From positions 744,001 to 808,000 of the forward strand of contig JALRME010000021.1 in NCBI GenBank assembly GCA_026120035.1: 64,000 nucleotides of DNA, written 5' to 3'. Below, one piece after another: positions 1 through 13,651 of the stretch. Every line of letters begins with the position of its first letter. Position 1 is the stretch's first letter. Source of the DNA: Coleophoma eucalyptorum. Its lineage: Eukaryota > Ascomycota > Leotiomycetes > Helotiales > Dermateaceae. The notes beneath the pieces were generated by a model. That model ran no database searches and was not told where the DNA came from. It saw only the letters and a program-made list of their open reading frames with translations. The position numbers were made by a program, and so were the translations under genes.

Positions 1-61
1 TGTCTGGTACTATTATTCCCTTTTGGTGTTGTCGTTGCAGAGGATCAGGATGTCTCAGTAA
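1..61 (+). other. possible 3' end of an upstream gene
   Basis: The first 40 bases read like the end of an intron: a pyrimidine-rich run ending in TTGCAG at 35-40. A short possible terminal exon follows, reaching an in-phase TAA at 59-61 in one of three possible phases. A second reading uses a GTAAGT donor at 58 and a further acceptor at about 110. Both are compatible with the sequence. The upstream gene lies outside the window, so neither product nor phase can be determined. Confidence 0.22.
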
Positions 62-796
62 GTGCGATGTGGTCACTGTTTGCTGGATGATGCGTGGGGT
101 TGATTGATGCAGCTCAGACGAGGATAGAGGCTCATGCGGGCCGCCGCGGATAGTGTGATAGCGTGAGTTATTGCTTCTTCGATTCTGCCAGGGCCCGAAA
201 ATACTAATTTCTCGTGCGTCTGAAGCCCGCTCTAAGTTCCTGCCTTATATTCACAACAATAGTCTTCAACCTTCGCCTTGGCCAGATATATGTCAAAGGT
301 GAAGCAAACCTCTTACGCAGAAGAAATGAGATGATCACGTGCACACTAATTAGGGCTTTCACTGCGGTTCTTTGCTCGTTGCAGTACTCGCACTGTATTA
401 GGAAGATTTGACAGCAGATCTGTATATTATGGATTGTGCTGGCGAGAAGATTCCAATGGCAACCAGAGGACTTTTAGTGCTTCTATACGATCATCTCTCA
501 CTGCAAGGCACCTAGAACCAAATGAAGACTCTAGGATCGGCTAATCGCGGACTTAGAAATCACGAGGGTGTGTATACATTAAGAAATGATTAGTCACCTT
601 TTGCTGTCTTGTAATGCCGAAGCCAGCCTGTACCCCAGTCACATTCCTGTCCCCCCGCCTCCACTTCCGTAGTCCGGGCCGAGCTTGTGATGGTTGATAG
701 CTCTGAACACATGGAAGATGGAATGGTAAGCACTTCCTGTTTCTCTCTCTTCTTTCTTCTGCTTCAAAATACAATCTGAGCCTGTTCCTAGCAGCC
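62..796. other. intergenic region, nothing recognised
   Basis: No reading frame here looks like a conserved protein, and no RNA gene was seen. It contains the 5' flank of the thiolase gene. Confidence 0.6.
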
Positions 797-2204
<1,408 letters not shown>

Positions 2205-2607
2205 TCTTATGGTAGCGAGACAATATATGTATACCACTTGAAAGTACAATTCACATTCTTATTTCGTACAGCGTCTGCTTTCTCACAATTGAATGCCATT
2301 GGGTCGCAAAGACGTGCAACTCGTGTTCTGCTCTAATTCGTTTCAAGGGTTGAAATGGTGAGACTCTTGAGCATGGAGAAACCTCGAAACTGCTCGCGTC
2401 AGCTTCAACTTTGGCTGTCACATGAAAATGCGGCAAATGACATCATCAGGTACAAGGTACCGCCAAGGGGAGCTCTAGCTCAACTAAAACCTCAACAACG
2501 CCGGTATATCCAGAGATGATTATTTTTTCTTCCCTTATTGCGCTCTGCCCATTACAATCACCCCGGACTGCCAAAGACTACACAAAGCATTTAAGAAGGC
2601 CTTCAAG
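2205..2607. other. intergenic spacer between two plus-strand genes
   Basis: About 400 bases with no gene or repeat. It must hold the thiolase 3' UTR and the promoter of the next gene. Confidence 0.6.
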
Positions 2608-3363
2608 ATGGATCACCCAGGTTAGTCATGTCAATTCCAATTCGCAGTTGAAAGCTCAATTGCATAAAACAACTACCTGCGAACACCAATGGCTACATCA
2701 TAAAAGTATCAATATACTAACAACTTGTAGCGAAACAAATCCCCCAAGTTATCCTCCAGCTGACTGAAGGCACGCCTAAGGAGCAGCAACACGCACTCGA
2801 GACGTATTTCGTGCCAAATGCGTCCTTCAACCACCCTCTCTGCACGGTGCCATCATTCAAAAACAAAAGACTTCCCGTGCTTGGGCTAGATCTCAATTCG
2901 AGATGGGTCATCTGGATGATCTACCGCTGGTACAAGATCATCTCGCCCGTGATTAGCCTTACAGTAAAATCGCGAGGTTTGTCCGCCCACGGCCCTGCAG
3001 CCACCCCGCAATGAAAGAAAGCAGATGGCTAATCTACGCGCAGACTACGACCAGAAATCACAGATCCTCTTCGTGGAAATGACGCAGCATTTCTCCCTCT
3101 TCTTCGTGCCTTGGGACTCACCCCTCAACCTGACCACCAAGCTGTATCTCATCCAGGACGAGGGGACGGGCAAGTACTATATCACGCATCAGGAGGATTT
3201 GTATCAGAGTAACGAGCTCATCAAGATATTTGCGCCGCATCAGATTACAGATTTGTTGGTTTTTTCGTTCCAGATCTGGGCTACTTTCCTCTGCATTCTG
3301 GGCGCTCTGGCGTTGGCGCCTGTTACGTGGTTGCAGCAGAGTATTCGGGAGAAGAAGGAGTAG
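2608..3363 (+). CDS. SigF-like NTF2-like domain protein
   Basis: Exons 2608-2620, 2731-2976 and 3044-3363 give 192 residues. The first exon is only 13 nt (MDHP plus one base). The second acceptor was set at 3043: the AG at 3024 would give an immediate stop, whereas 3043 restores a continuous NTF2-like sequence. Recognised from a family common in filamentous ascomycetes: an N-terminal helix (about residues 5-25), the FVPNASFNHPLC block, the RWVIWMIYRWYK segment, then strands ending in a C-terminal hydrophobic helix (about 160-182) that looks membrane-anchoring. The biochemical function of this family is not established. The gene is convergent with the acyl-CoA ligase downstream. Confidence 0.8.
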
Positions 3364-3709
3364 GATTCGGGAGCGCTTGGATAAGTTGCGGGAGTTGGGT
3401 AATGAGGCTTACTGAAAATATTTTATCCCTATTAGGCCGGCGATGGAGTTTCTGGGAAATTTTAATGTAGCGTTAAAGAATATTGACAAAAACTCAGCGG
3501 CAAGGTTGATTTCTTTCCTCGCACTGCTTGGATTTTTTCTATGCTTTCTAAGTCTTTGAAATGCTCCCTTATTTTGACTGATAGCATTAAAATAGGCTGT
3601 GAAATATACAGAAACACATAACTGCACAGCAATAAGTATCAGAAACAATGCCATGTGCCAGTCCTAGGAAGAGAAATAGATATCATATCATTATTATATC
3701 CCTAAGCCT
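3364..3709. other. convergent 3' intergenic region
   Basis: 346 bases between the stops of two convergent genes. It holds both 3' UTRs; no other feature was seen. Confidence 0.6.
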
Positions 3710-5545
3710 CTACAACCTTGCCTTCTCAGCAACCTTCTCCCTAACAATCACTCCCCTTCTGTTTCCATTCTTCTGCCTATCCCTCAACAAACGCCTCAAG
3801 ATCTTCCCACTGGCGCTCTTCGGCACAACATCCAGAAACTCGACTTCTATCAACCACTTGTGCCTGACCTTCTTTTCCTTTACATACTTCAATAACAGCT
3901 CACCCAACTCATGCTCGCCAACCTTCGTGTTGGAATTCCGCACCACAAAGGCCTTTGGTTTCTCGCCACTGTAGTCATCAGGGATTCCAAGCACAGCTAC
4001 GTCCTCGACGAGCGGGTGGCCGAGCAGGAGATCCTCCAGCTCCGCGGGGGCCACCCCAATGCCTTTTACCTTGATCATCTCCTTGATGCGATCCGTGACC
4101 GTTACGATACCATCAGCATCAATCATGACCTGATCTCCAGTATGCAACCAACCATCCTTATCGAACGTTGCCTGTGTCGCAGCCTCATTATTGAGATAGC
4201 CCATGACGATCTGGGGGCCACGAGCGAGTAGTTCGCCGGGTTGATTAATCCCGAGCTCCTTGCCGTCTTCGTCGATAATCTTCACTTCCGTCGATGCGCA
4301 GATCGTGCCCACCGTGTGCGCGTAGTTGTATGTGTACCGCTCCGGCGGATGCGCAGTGATGCAGCTGCAGCTCTCAGTCATCCCGTAGCCTTGCTTGAAG
4401 CCGGTCCAGGGGTACTTTTCCTGGAGCAGCTTCAGGATCTCAGGACTTAGTGGTGCGGCACCGCTGCTGAAGCGCGTGACGTGGCGCAGGTCGTACTCGT
4501 CGACGATGGGATCGCGCACCATGCGGATGAGAATCGGGGGCACGAGCAGCAGTTCGCCGATTTGATATTTGACGATTGTTTCTAGCATGGATTTCATGGT
4601 GAAGGATGGAAGCATGTAGACCTCAGCATTAAGGAGGATGGGGAGGTGCAGGGCATGGACGAGCCCGGTGATGTGGAAGGATGGAAGGACGGCGAGGACC
4701 TTTTTGTGCGTCGAGGGTGTGATCTGTTGGATTTGGAGGCATTGTGCTATCACATTCTGGTGGGCAATCATAACCTGTGTCAAATCAGTATCTCATCCGT
4801 GATTGATAACTAAGAGAGGGTCCCAAGAACATACCGCCTTAGGAAGACCAGTAGTGCCACTGCTAAAGCTCAAGAAGCCACAGAGATCGAAGTTCGTCTC
4901 GCCCTTCGCAAGCGTATACGCAGGAACCTGACCATCTTCACCAAACGACCTCCCCAGCTCAAGCAACTGCTTCATCGTCGTAAACCCCTCCAACTCCCCT
5001 TCCAACAAAAACACGTTCTCTGGCCTAATTCCCGCCGCCTTAGCTGCTGCTGCCGCAACGTCCATACTGCCAGGAACAGTCATCAAGAACTTAGCACCAG
5101 CAGTCTTGAGTGCGTAGGTCATCTCCTCGACGTTATACGCCGGACTAGCGCCAGAGACAACACCGGCGACGCGATTTACGCCGAGCATAGCAACAGGGTA
5201 CCAGATGGTATTTGGCGAGAAGAGCGCCACCGTCTCGCCCTTTTGGAAGCCATACTGTCTGACCAAAGCTGTGGAGAGATAGGTCGTGTATTTCTTCACG
5301 TCAATGTAGCTGATGCGCTCACCCGTGCCAACATTGGTGAATCCGCGGATCTCAGAGTCGGGATAGCGCCCAATGGGCGATGCGGGAGAGTCGAAGAGCC
5401 ATCGCCATGTTGTGATGTCTCTAGGTACTGGATTTGTGTCAATTGAGTGGCGCTGGCACGTATGGGGAGATTGAAGCCAAATGTTCGTTCAGAAATGGGG
5501 GATGTCCTTACGGTCGATATCTGGCTGCTTGCTCTTGAATATCAT
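3710..5545 (-). CDS. 4-coumarate-CoA ligase-like acyl-CoA synthetase, peroxisomal
   Basis: Exons on the minus strand: 5545-5512 (11 codons plus one base), 5427-4835 and 4774-3710; 563 residues. ANL superfamily enzyme: the carboxylate is activated with ATP to an acyl-adenylate, then transferred to CoA. Visible motifs are the P-loop FSSGTTGLPKAV, the YGMTES motif, the HTGD motif, the hinge TDRIKEMIKVKG and the C-terminal catalytic Lys block KSASGKILRR. The N-terminus MIFKSKQPDID and the WRWLFDSP segment are typical of fungal 4CL-like proteins, which supports the short first exon. The protein ends in Ala-Arg-Leu, which fits the PTS1 tripeptide, so import into peroxisomes is likely. The true substrate (aromatic acid or medium/long-chain acid) cannot be read from sequence. 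Confidence 0.9.
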
Positions 5546-6306
5546 CTTACTTTGTAGCTCGCTTGTTCAGGATCGCAAGTACAGTAACAGTTGGAGTATA
5601 TACGTAAACAAGCCGACAAGGAGGTCGTGGAAACAGAAAAGAAGTCAAAAAATAGAAAAGAATTATATCGCGATATGAAAAGAAAGAAAACTCCCAATTC
5701 CGAGCGAGAGCTACATCGAGGCCTCGGAAATCGAAGGCCGACATCATACTTCCTCCTCTCGCCTCGGGAGAAGTGAGGAGACGGTGGGGTTTGCATATTT
5801 GCGGGGTTGATACAACCGAAACTAGCTTCATCTTTATTCCAACAGCCACGGTCACAGGATGGGGAAGTAGAGTAGAACTACCTCTCTGCTTGTTTACTCT
5901 AACCACGCAAGTAATACAGAGTTAGACGAGATAGATATCTGGTTTGATAAGGCCGCAGGTGCTATTTTCGTCATGGAGAATAGGAGATTTCCTATTAGCC
6001 GAATATGGGTCAATGAAATCTGCTCTGGCAATTGACTCGAGAATTTTGACATCTGAACCTTGGTATCTCTACTAATATCAATCCCTTATTATGACATGCA
6101 GGTACGCGAAGGAAATGCCCCAGGGCCTTAGAAACTGTTGTCATTGTACAGCTATGCACTTTATCCATGACACCATTCAGCCCAGAACTCATTATGCAAC
6201 AAAACGCCCGCAAAGCACCTGAGGTAGAATTGCGCCCATCCAAGCCAGCCCAATCGCTCAATGTCATGAACACATATATATCCGAATGTACCTCAAACCG
6301 ACCACC
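5546..6306. other. intergenic region with a pyrimidine-rich promoter tract
   Basis: Upstream of the acyl-CoA ligase and downstream of CDC45, both on the minus strand. About 90-150 bases before the ligase start (5630-5695) the minus strand is strongly pyrimidine-rich, as in many fungal core promoters. No other gene was recognised. Confidence 0.45.
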
Positions 6307-8981
6307 TTATCCAACCACGGCTTTCATGCTCAGGCTTTCCAGAAATCCCGATAGATCCTCTCTCTTGACCTCCACAACGCAATGCTCAAAACTGTCAATT
6401 CGCACCCTTGCACTCGTCTCTTCCACAACTTCTTGGAAAGCATTTCCAAACTTGTTCCTACCAAAGCCCTTCTTTTGCTCTTCCTCGTCCTCGTCGTCGT
6501 CCTCGTCCGATGATGAGTCTGAAGCTTCGGATTCTGTCTCGTCATCCTCGTCGTCATCCATATCATTATTCGAGGCCTTGCGGCGTGCTTCACGCTTCTC
6601 TTCTCGAATCTTCTCCTTGTTCTGCTTTTTGAGCTCGCGAGCCTTTGCCTTGGCATCTCGCTTTTCTTTCTTCTCTTTGGCGGCGGTCTTGTCGCCAAAA
6701 CCAAGGCCACCCCCTCCACCTGTTCCTACAACAACATATACACCTCGACTCTCATTCAAGCCTGCAGCAACCAGCGGTGTTCCACGGCCGCCAAAGCCAA
6801 GCTTGCCCTTACTCTCCCTTTCTTGTTCCGCAATAGCTTCACCGAGCCACAAGGCGAGTTTTGTGAGAGCTGCAGGATGAGTGAAAAGACCGACGTCGGG
6901 GCCTTCCTTTACGATGGCCAAACGGAACGCTCGAAGATGCTTGATCTGCCTTTTCTCGATGAGAGATGTTCCGGTCCGCAGGATGGCTCGGTGCAAATGC
7001 TGGGCTGTGGGAAGGGCAGTTTTCAACTCCTCAACACTGTCGTTGTTAGCTTGCGTCAAGGAACACAGACATACCACTTACTTTGAAAGTGCATCATAAG
7101 CATCCCAAAACCTGCCTACCCATTCCTCTCCTTCAAGCGTGCCGTCTTCATCCACCGTGTCCTTTGCTTCCCCGCTACGATCCCAATTACCATTCTCGTA
7201 TGTTGTTACAGCCTTCTTTCCGACTTCAAGAATAGCACCAACAACAACTCCAACGTCCTGTGCGCTCAAGGTGGCTCTCCAGCCCCAACTTCTCACAAAG
7301 CCCCATCCCTCTTTAGTTCCACCTCGGTCTCTTCCGTCTGTATCAGCAGCTGGAACCAGGTCATCTAAACCATACATCGTAGAATACTTCAAAAGTTTGG
7401 TTCGTAGACCACGCTTTAGCTCCATGTCCATGTGAGTATAGCTTTGCTTGCATTGAACTAGGCTGACACCCATCTTCGCCAAGAGTTTGTGTAGTCGTTT
7501 CCTGCCAGATTCCGACCAGATATGAAGTCGCGCAGAGAGATACGGAGAATGTAGCATACTGTCGTAAAGACTCCAATGCCGGATGAGAAGGAACTTTGGC
7601 TCGGGTGACAAGCGAATGCTAAAATCTTGAGGGCCTCTAGCAGTCGTCGGTATTACACCAGAATTTTCTGGTAGCATATTCCGGTTCGAACCAAAGCTTG
7701 AATCACTAAGTTCTGGGGGGTTTAGACGACGCACTTCGTCTCGGAGTAATTGTCGTATTCTTGAACCTCTTGTTCCCAGCCATCCCTGGGGAGATGATGA
7801 GGACTTCTGCGTCGACACTGCCACGCCTAGAGCTGATCTTCCATACAACTCCATAGAAGTAACACCAACAATCGTCATCCATAGCAGATCATTATCTTCT
7901 CGGCCTAATTCAGACGCCAAAGAATACATCATGGATGCAATGGGTTCTGAATACGATGCACCAAGAGAATAGTATGCTTCGAGAACGCTTTCGTTTTTCC
8001 TTCTTAATTTTAACAACCTTCGACGTAAGGTTCTTGCGGAAGGTGCTCTAGGAGGCTGTGCTGGGGTGGGAGAAACTGATCGAGAACCGACTGAAGATGT
8101 CATTGGCGCTGGACCAGTTAATGACAACAGTCCACGCTGTGGTGCTCTTGAAGGAGAACTTGGAATTGGACTTGACTATATGGTGTCAGTAAATTATCCC
8201 GCTGCATGAGACCTGTACCTACCGAATTACTTCTGCGCCTCTGTCGCGGTCTGTCATCGTCGTCGCTGCTTCCATCCTCCTCATCTCGATCAGACCACGA
8301 CTTTCGCTTTTGACCTGGTTTTGGCTCCTTCCCGTGGAAATCATCTGCATCTGCTTCACTTTCCGTATCGCTTCCATCGCTATCGTCGTTTTCTTCTACC
8401 TCGGGCATATCGACAAGAGCCAAGTAGGCATCGCGTTCCGCAGTCATTTCTTCCTCAATATCCCCGTCATCGAAAACAATTATGCCACCCTTGCCGGGCT
8501 TATAATCTCGCCCGACCTTACCACCATCCACTCCAATTTGCACGTTCTCTATATCCTGATCTGCAAGTCTTGGAAGACCACCAAAGACGTTCCCCAGATT
8601 CCACGGACGTCGCGCGTCAATGACCCAAACTTCAACCCCTCCGTAGCTGCTTTGTTCTCCATCTGCATCAATACCCAGTAGTCCTCCTAGATCAACCAAG
8701 CCTCCAACACCCAAGCAAATTACCACGCCTCCACTTCCGCCCTGACTCTCCATCATCGGCCGGATAATGTCTCGACCTGCCTTTTCCAGGTCACCATAGC
8801 CTGCAATGGGTTGGATCTTATGACCTATATAATCGCGCTTCAGAAGCTGCGTGAGAATGCGACAACCGCATAGCGCGTCCGGTTCGAGGGCTACGAGGAT
8901 CTGGACTTGGGGTGAAAATGTATGCTGGGTTTTCTGGAGGTGGAGGTATAAATTCGAGAGCAATGATCGAGGCAGATACAT
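6307..8981 (-). CDS. CDC45: CDC45 replication initiation factor
   Basis: Exons 8981-8223, 8175-7082 and 7036-6307 join in phase to 860 residues. Cdc45 joins Mcm2-7 and GINS to form the replicative CMG helicase at origins in the nucleus. Recognised by the N-terminus MYLPRSLLSNLYLHL, the EPDALCGCRILTQLLKRD block, the IQPIAGYGDLEKAG segment and the C-terminal LSMKAVVG. Two acidic, Ser-rich low-complexity segments are present: one near residues 190-250, the usual Cdc45 acidic insertion, and a second, very acidic run in the C-terminal third followed by a Lys-rich stretch. The family descends from a RecJ-like fold that has lost phosphoesterase activity. Upstream DNA has MCB/E2F-like boxes, which fits G1/S expression. 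Introns of 47 and 45 nt are clean. Confidence 0.95.
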
Positions 8982-9066
8982 AATTGTTGATGCTGGGACG
9001 CGCCAGGAGTCATGTCAAGCTGGGCACAGCGTCTTGGTTTTTCAAGCTGGATCTCGGTGGTTCTGA

Positions 9067-9101
9067 TTTTCGCGAACGCGAATTGCTGGAGCGCGACGCG
9101 T
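9067..9101. promoter_or_regulatory. MCB/E2F-like boxes upstream of CDC45
   Basis: A TTTTCGCGAA-type element starts at 9067 and a perfect ACGCGT (MluI cell-cycle box) lies at 9096-9101, 86-120 bases upstream of the CDC45 start codon. Further CGCG-containing sites occur at 8998-9003 and near 9348-9360. In fungi ACGCGT is bound by MBF, which drives G1/S genes including replication factors. Binding here is inferred. Confidence 0.5.
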
Positions 9102-12100
9102 TCGAAAGATGATAAGGCTGATGAAAATGTTCAAAGCTGCGCCATGTTACTTCTCAAGATTCAAAGGTCGAGGTTATGAATAGAGGTGTATCGTCCTGAG
9201 CGGCGATCAAACAGTAGAATATGGTATAAGTGGAATTGTGCTGCGTCTGTGTCTTCCTGGGTGTTTGTAGAGTTCCGCGCTGTGCAGACCGGGTGCAATT
9301 CACTTCAGACGCGATTTGATTTGTTGCAGGGGTTCGCGACTTGCGACTGACGCGCTAGACCGCGCCAGGATTACATCGTCATCCACCATTCTGTCGCGAC
9401 AATCTCCTCGACCTCATGATTAAACAATTGCACATTACATTTGATGAAAACTTTGAATCAAGAGCCTTCCTTTTTCTTTATCTTCTCGTTGTTCAAGGAT
9501 CATGACATGCCCTTTAGCTGATCGCTGTTTGGGCAAGATAACTGCGTGTATGCTTCTTGCCATGAACTCAACCTTCCTTCGAGTTATCCCACTGGTCTAT
9601 TATATAATGGTTGAGTCTAGAAAAGGTTGAAGTGGTTGCTGCATTGATGAAAGTTTGCTTGCTATACGTTGGGGACAGGACAGGATAATTGATCTTCCAT
9701 GCCATGCCTCTATCCACAGAGCTTGAAAGTTGCTTGTTAAGCCTCTCGATACTGCATGATTTCATACTCGAAAAAATCCCCTGTACAACTGATTGACCGG
9801 GTTTTCTCGTCTCATTGTTGGTCTACTCCAGAAAGACTATCTACGTTTTGGACCCGATACTGCGTTGGGTGGTGTTGATTTCCTCACTTACAATAGGATC
9901 ATTTTACTTCCAATTGTATGGTATGACTCAGTTACTTATAGGTTAGGGTTGCCGCTAAAATTCCACCACGTTATGATGGAAAGTTGTGACACTTTTATCT
10001 ATTACCGAGCAAGCTTTCTTACTTGTTAGTTAACATGGCCTTCATCATCCGTGGAGATCAATTAATCGCAAGTAGCTTATGTCCTGTGTTGGTTATCACG
10101 GACTGTTGCTACATATTTCAAACCAATTCTCAGCTCACAGTAAAGCAATATCGATCCAACAAGTAAGCAGAAGTACCTTGTTTGATCTGCTCGATATCAC
10201 TCTAGGCCCAAGTAATCACGTTTGGTCTATAATGTAGAAGACCATCCGTGTTTCTTCATGGGGGTGCCAACATAACCATCAGCTTTTAATTAATGATAGG
10301 ATGAATTATGCCTTATGGACCGTCTACCAGCGGCTATGTGACAGTAAATTTTGGGTCTCAGAGATCACAAGGTGATGCTTTCTGTGGTTTCAAGGAGGGT
10401 GGCCATGGGCAAGGGATTGACGCTGTAAAATTGATGTTTTGGTGAGATAAAGCCTGCTAAGATTTGCCCTCGAAGACAGGTTCTATGTCTGGCATAAAAA
10501 TCTCTCACATCCAACTACTACCTAAGCTTAGTGTTAATTCAATAGAGGCAGCCTCTTAACCAGTATATAGTTGGCTTTCCAAAGGTACCTACTTGCACGT
10601 GGGTTGCTCGCTTATTTGACACCTGGTGCTGATGGCAGCTCTTCAGCATAGTAAAGCCAACGACCGGCTGAACTACTCTCGAGTTCCTCGAAGAGTATTA
10701 TTTGGTTGACTGGCATGCCTTGAGTCAGATAATGTTGTCCTGTGGTAGAAATCCTCGGAGCAGAAGATAAAATGACGTTGAGATAAAATTGACAAGCATT
10801 CCACAGGATTTAGTGGCTTCGATATTGAGATCAACATAGATCACCAAAGACCAGTCAGTTGGGACAGGTCCTTGCCCCATTCTAGAGAACTCGAAGCGGA
10901 CCCGCGCAGAGCTTTTCAGTCCAAAAATCTTTCTCTGGGCACTCACTTCCTCATGAGGTCCCAAGCATGCAGGTTCAGATCGCCAGCCGCAGCGGCCAAA
11001 TTGTCTACGGGCCGATTGCACCAGGGTCGAGCTTTCGTTGCAAATCCGCCCAAAAAGTAGAGCCAGGCTACAGGTTTATTTTCAGAACCTCAATAGACTT
11101 GAGCAGTACAAAGGGTTATTGAAACTGTGTAGTGGGTTATTGATTGTGAGCATTGGATCGGGTCAGTGATTTTCGAGCTGCAAGTGCTGAAAGAGTGGGG
11201 CCGAGTGGGGGGGGGGGGGTGAGCTCTGCAAAACGGCAGCGTTCTGCGGCATGACGCGCTCAAGTGTCTCGTATTGCGGGTGAAATCTATCTTGGACCCT
11301 GTAGGACGATAACAACCCGACCGTATTCGTAAAGTGCTTACTATACACAGTTATTCCTTTTCGGTGATATCATTTGTTTCTGGGAGGGTAGACGATAGTT
11401 TTCCAGCATGTTAGCAGCTTGCTTGTGCACAGTTTCTGTTTCAAGTGACGGAGAATATGCACAAGCACGACAGTTGCTTAATGCCAGAGATATGAGATAG
11501 AAAGCGAGAGTTCTTACTGTGCAGTGTTTGTTTGGATAAGGATATCTCACTTTGGTGCGTCTCGGTTGAATCAAACATTTCTATGGTAACGACATACAGA
11601 GGGTTGGGGTGTAATTATTGATACCATCTATAATTTGGTTCTAGCTAGGAGAAGTTCCTATCATGTCTGCACTATTACTCGTAGTGAGATGAAGACAAAT
11701 CTTGGAAGTTCGTTGCTTTGAGCTCCAAAAGAACCATTGGCAAATGATAATCACATTTATTTACAATATTCTACAATTTATGATGCAGTTACCACAGACA
11801 GGTCATATCTTGTCTCACGATTTTGAACTCAGCTGTCCACATGTTATCTCATGGCAGACAATCCACTCTAGTCCTCCGTGGTTTACAAAGCTTTCAGCTA
11901 GTCTTCAACTTCTTCGAAACACCATTGGACTTCATCAAAATCCTCGAATTCGGGTTTGGTTTATCAAAGCGAGGCACCCACTTGTCCCCATAAAAACGAA
12001 TAAGAACGACAGGGAACGTTTCATTTTGAAGACCAGTGAGCGATGGGGTAGTACATTGTACGCCTATGGAGGACGAGACCGCAAGACACTGTTACAGCGC

Positions 12101-13513
12101 AATCACGTGAAGGTCAAAATACTAGATCGGACGAAGTGAGACATCTAATGCAATAGGTATTGAATTACGCTTTGATCCACGAGGTTTTATTTTTAGCTGC
12201 TGGCTCACAGACTTAAAGGCTAGAACGATGAGTGGATATCTGTCATATGGATAATGTTTTGCAAGCACAGCTAAAAAAGTTCTATGCAATTTATAGTTTG
12301 TGGTTTGTTTGCATAGGATCCCCATATAGATATACTTAGCAAAGCTTCATAAGTTAAGATGAATTCTAATGACTACATATTGTCTGCATTGAGCTAAGAT
12401 CTACTGAAATAGAAAATTAAAGGCTCGCAACAGGCACTTGTCATCTACTGATAATCGGCTACCAAGGGAATGGCCATGAAAATACCCCACCATGGGAAAC
12501 TCTGTTGCTTGATATCTGGCATATCTACTTGTTTGACGGCTCAGTGTTCCTATTCCAAACCTGACTACCGGCATGGCCTGGTGAGTGCCATCAATAATGG
12601 CTTTGGTTTCACCAATGTCGTTGGCTTCATGGATTCTTTAATCTGTAGGTATGCATCGTGTTATGGTATTCAGGTGAAGCCTGTTTCTTTGGTAACGGTA
12701 TTTTGCGACGTACGCTTCGGCTGAACAAAGCTACCGGACGTTGAACAGGAATGGTTGTAAAAGGATGCGGGGATAAGCAGCTGCTTCCGTGATACTGTCC
12801 GTGCGGTGCCGACGTCTCTATTTTGAGAATGTCAGCTATGGCTTCGACAGGAGCAAGAACAACGGAGGTAAGTTCTGTATGTGAAAATATACCATAGACT
12901 GTAAGCGAATAAAACCCCAAGACGCTATCTTTAGTATGTAAATCGGCATGCAATTAACCTTGCTCGCACCTGTTACACAGTGCTAGGTTCTACCTAGATG
13001 GAAAGAAGAGACGGTCAGACGTTGGTCTATGTTTTCGCGTTGTAGACCCGATCGGTCCATCACGTGATTACTTCCCGACTTCCCGCCCTCACTTGGGGGT
13101 TCGATAGCGCAACAAACCGGTTTTTTACCGATATTATTTCGGACTTCTTTCTCTTGAGGGGATATAAACCGTTAAGTAAAGCCATGACCTGTGGCAAATA
13201 TAGAAATGAATGTGATCATAGTTTCGCGTTGATCCGTTCGCTTCTTTGTTTCCCGCTCGCTTACCCTTGAGCCGTCTCAAAACATTTACATTTGACATTG
13301 TACCTAACTATGACCCAGCTAGGACAATGACACAGGGAAGCAGGGTGTCAGCAGTGTGGGTTGAGAGATGGTTGTACACCATATATATGTTATGATGTCC
13401 TCCAAAAGTAGAGTGTTACTTTCCAGTCTTATTAATAACTAGTAACCTGTTCGAAGATTCTCGCATCACCTGTAGTGAAGAGATCACTTCTCTGCTCTGC
13501 TCGGTTACCAAAG

Positions 13514-13568
13514 GTATGCCTTCTATATCTGATTTAAGTATGTTCTATATACTAACTGAAAATATCAG
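13514..13568 (+). other. probable 5' UTR intron of the HET gene
   Basis: A 55-nt segment with donor GTATGC, a TACTAAC branch site and a CAG acceptor lies 83 bases before the HET start codon. All three signals match consensus, so a spliced leader is likely. No in-frame upstream start would extend the protein through it. Confidence 0.6.
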
Positions 13569-13651
13569 AGCTATGCTTAGTAATTTCAAGCCTCACCGAA
13601 CCGCTTCGACCACTCTCTAAAGACTAGTCCGGATATTTATCCTGATTCTCG

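Larger units (their letters stand above)
8982..13651. other. long gene-free intergenic region
   Basis: About 4.7 kb between the CDC45 start and the HET gene. Reading frames are short and overlap on both strands, and none resembles a known protein. No tRNA, transposon end or tandem repeat was seen. A 13-base G run lies at 11207-11219. The right end holds a TATA-like run at 13381-13388 and a 5' UTR intron of the HET gene. Confidence 0.5.

Noticed and set aside
3001..3024. AG at 3024 as acceptor of the NTF2-like gene's second intron
   Set aside because: It gives an in-phase stop two codons later; the AG at 3043 restores the family sequence.
11702..12139. 145-codon plus-strand open frame
   Set aside because: No recognisable motif, no splice structure around it, and poor start context.
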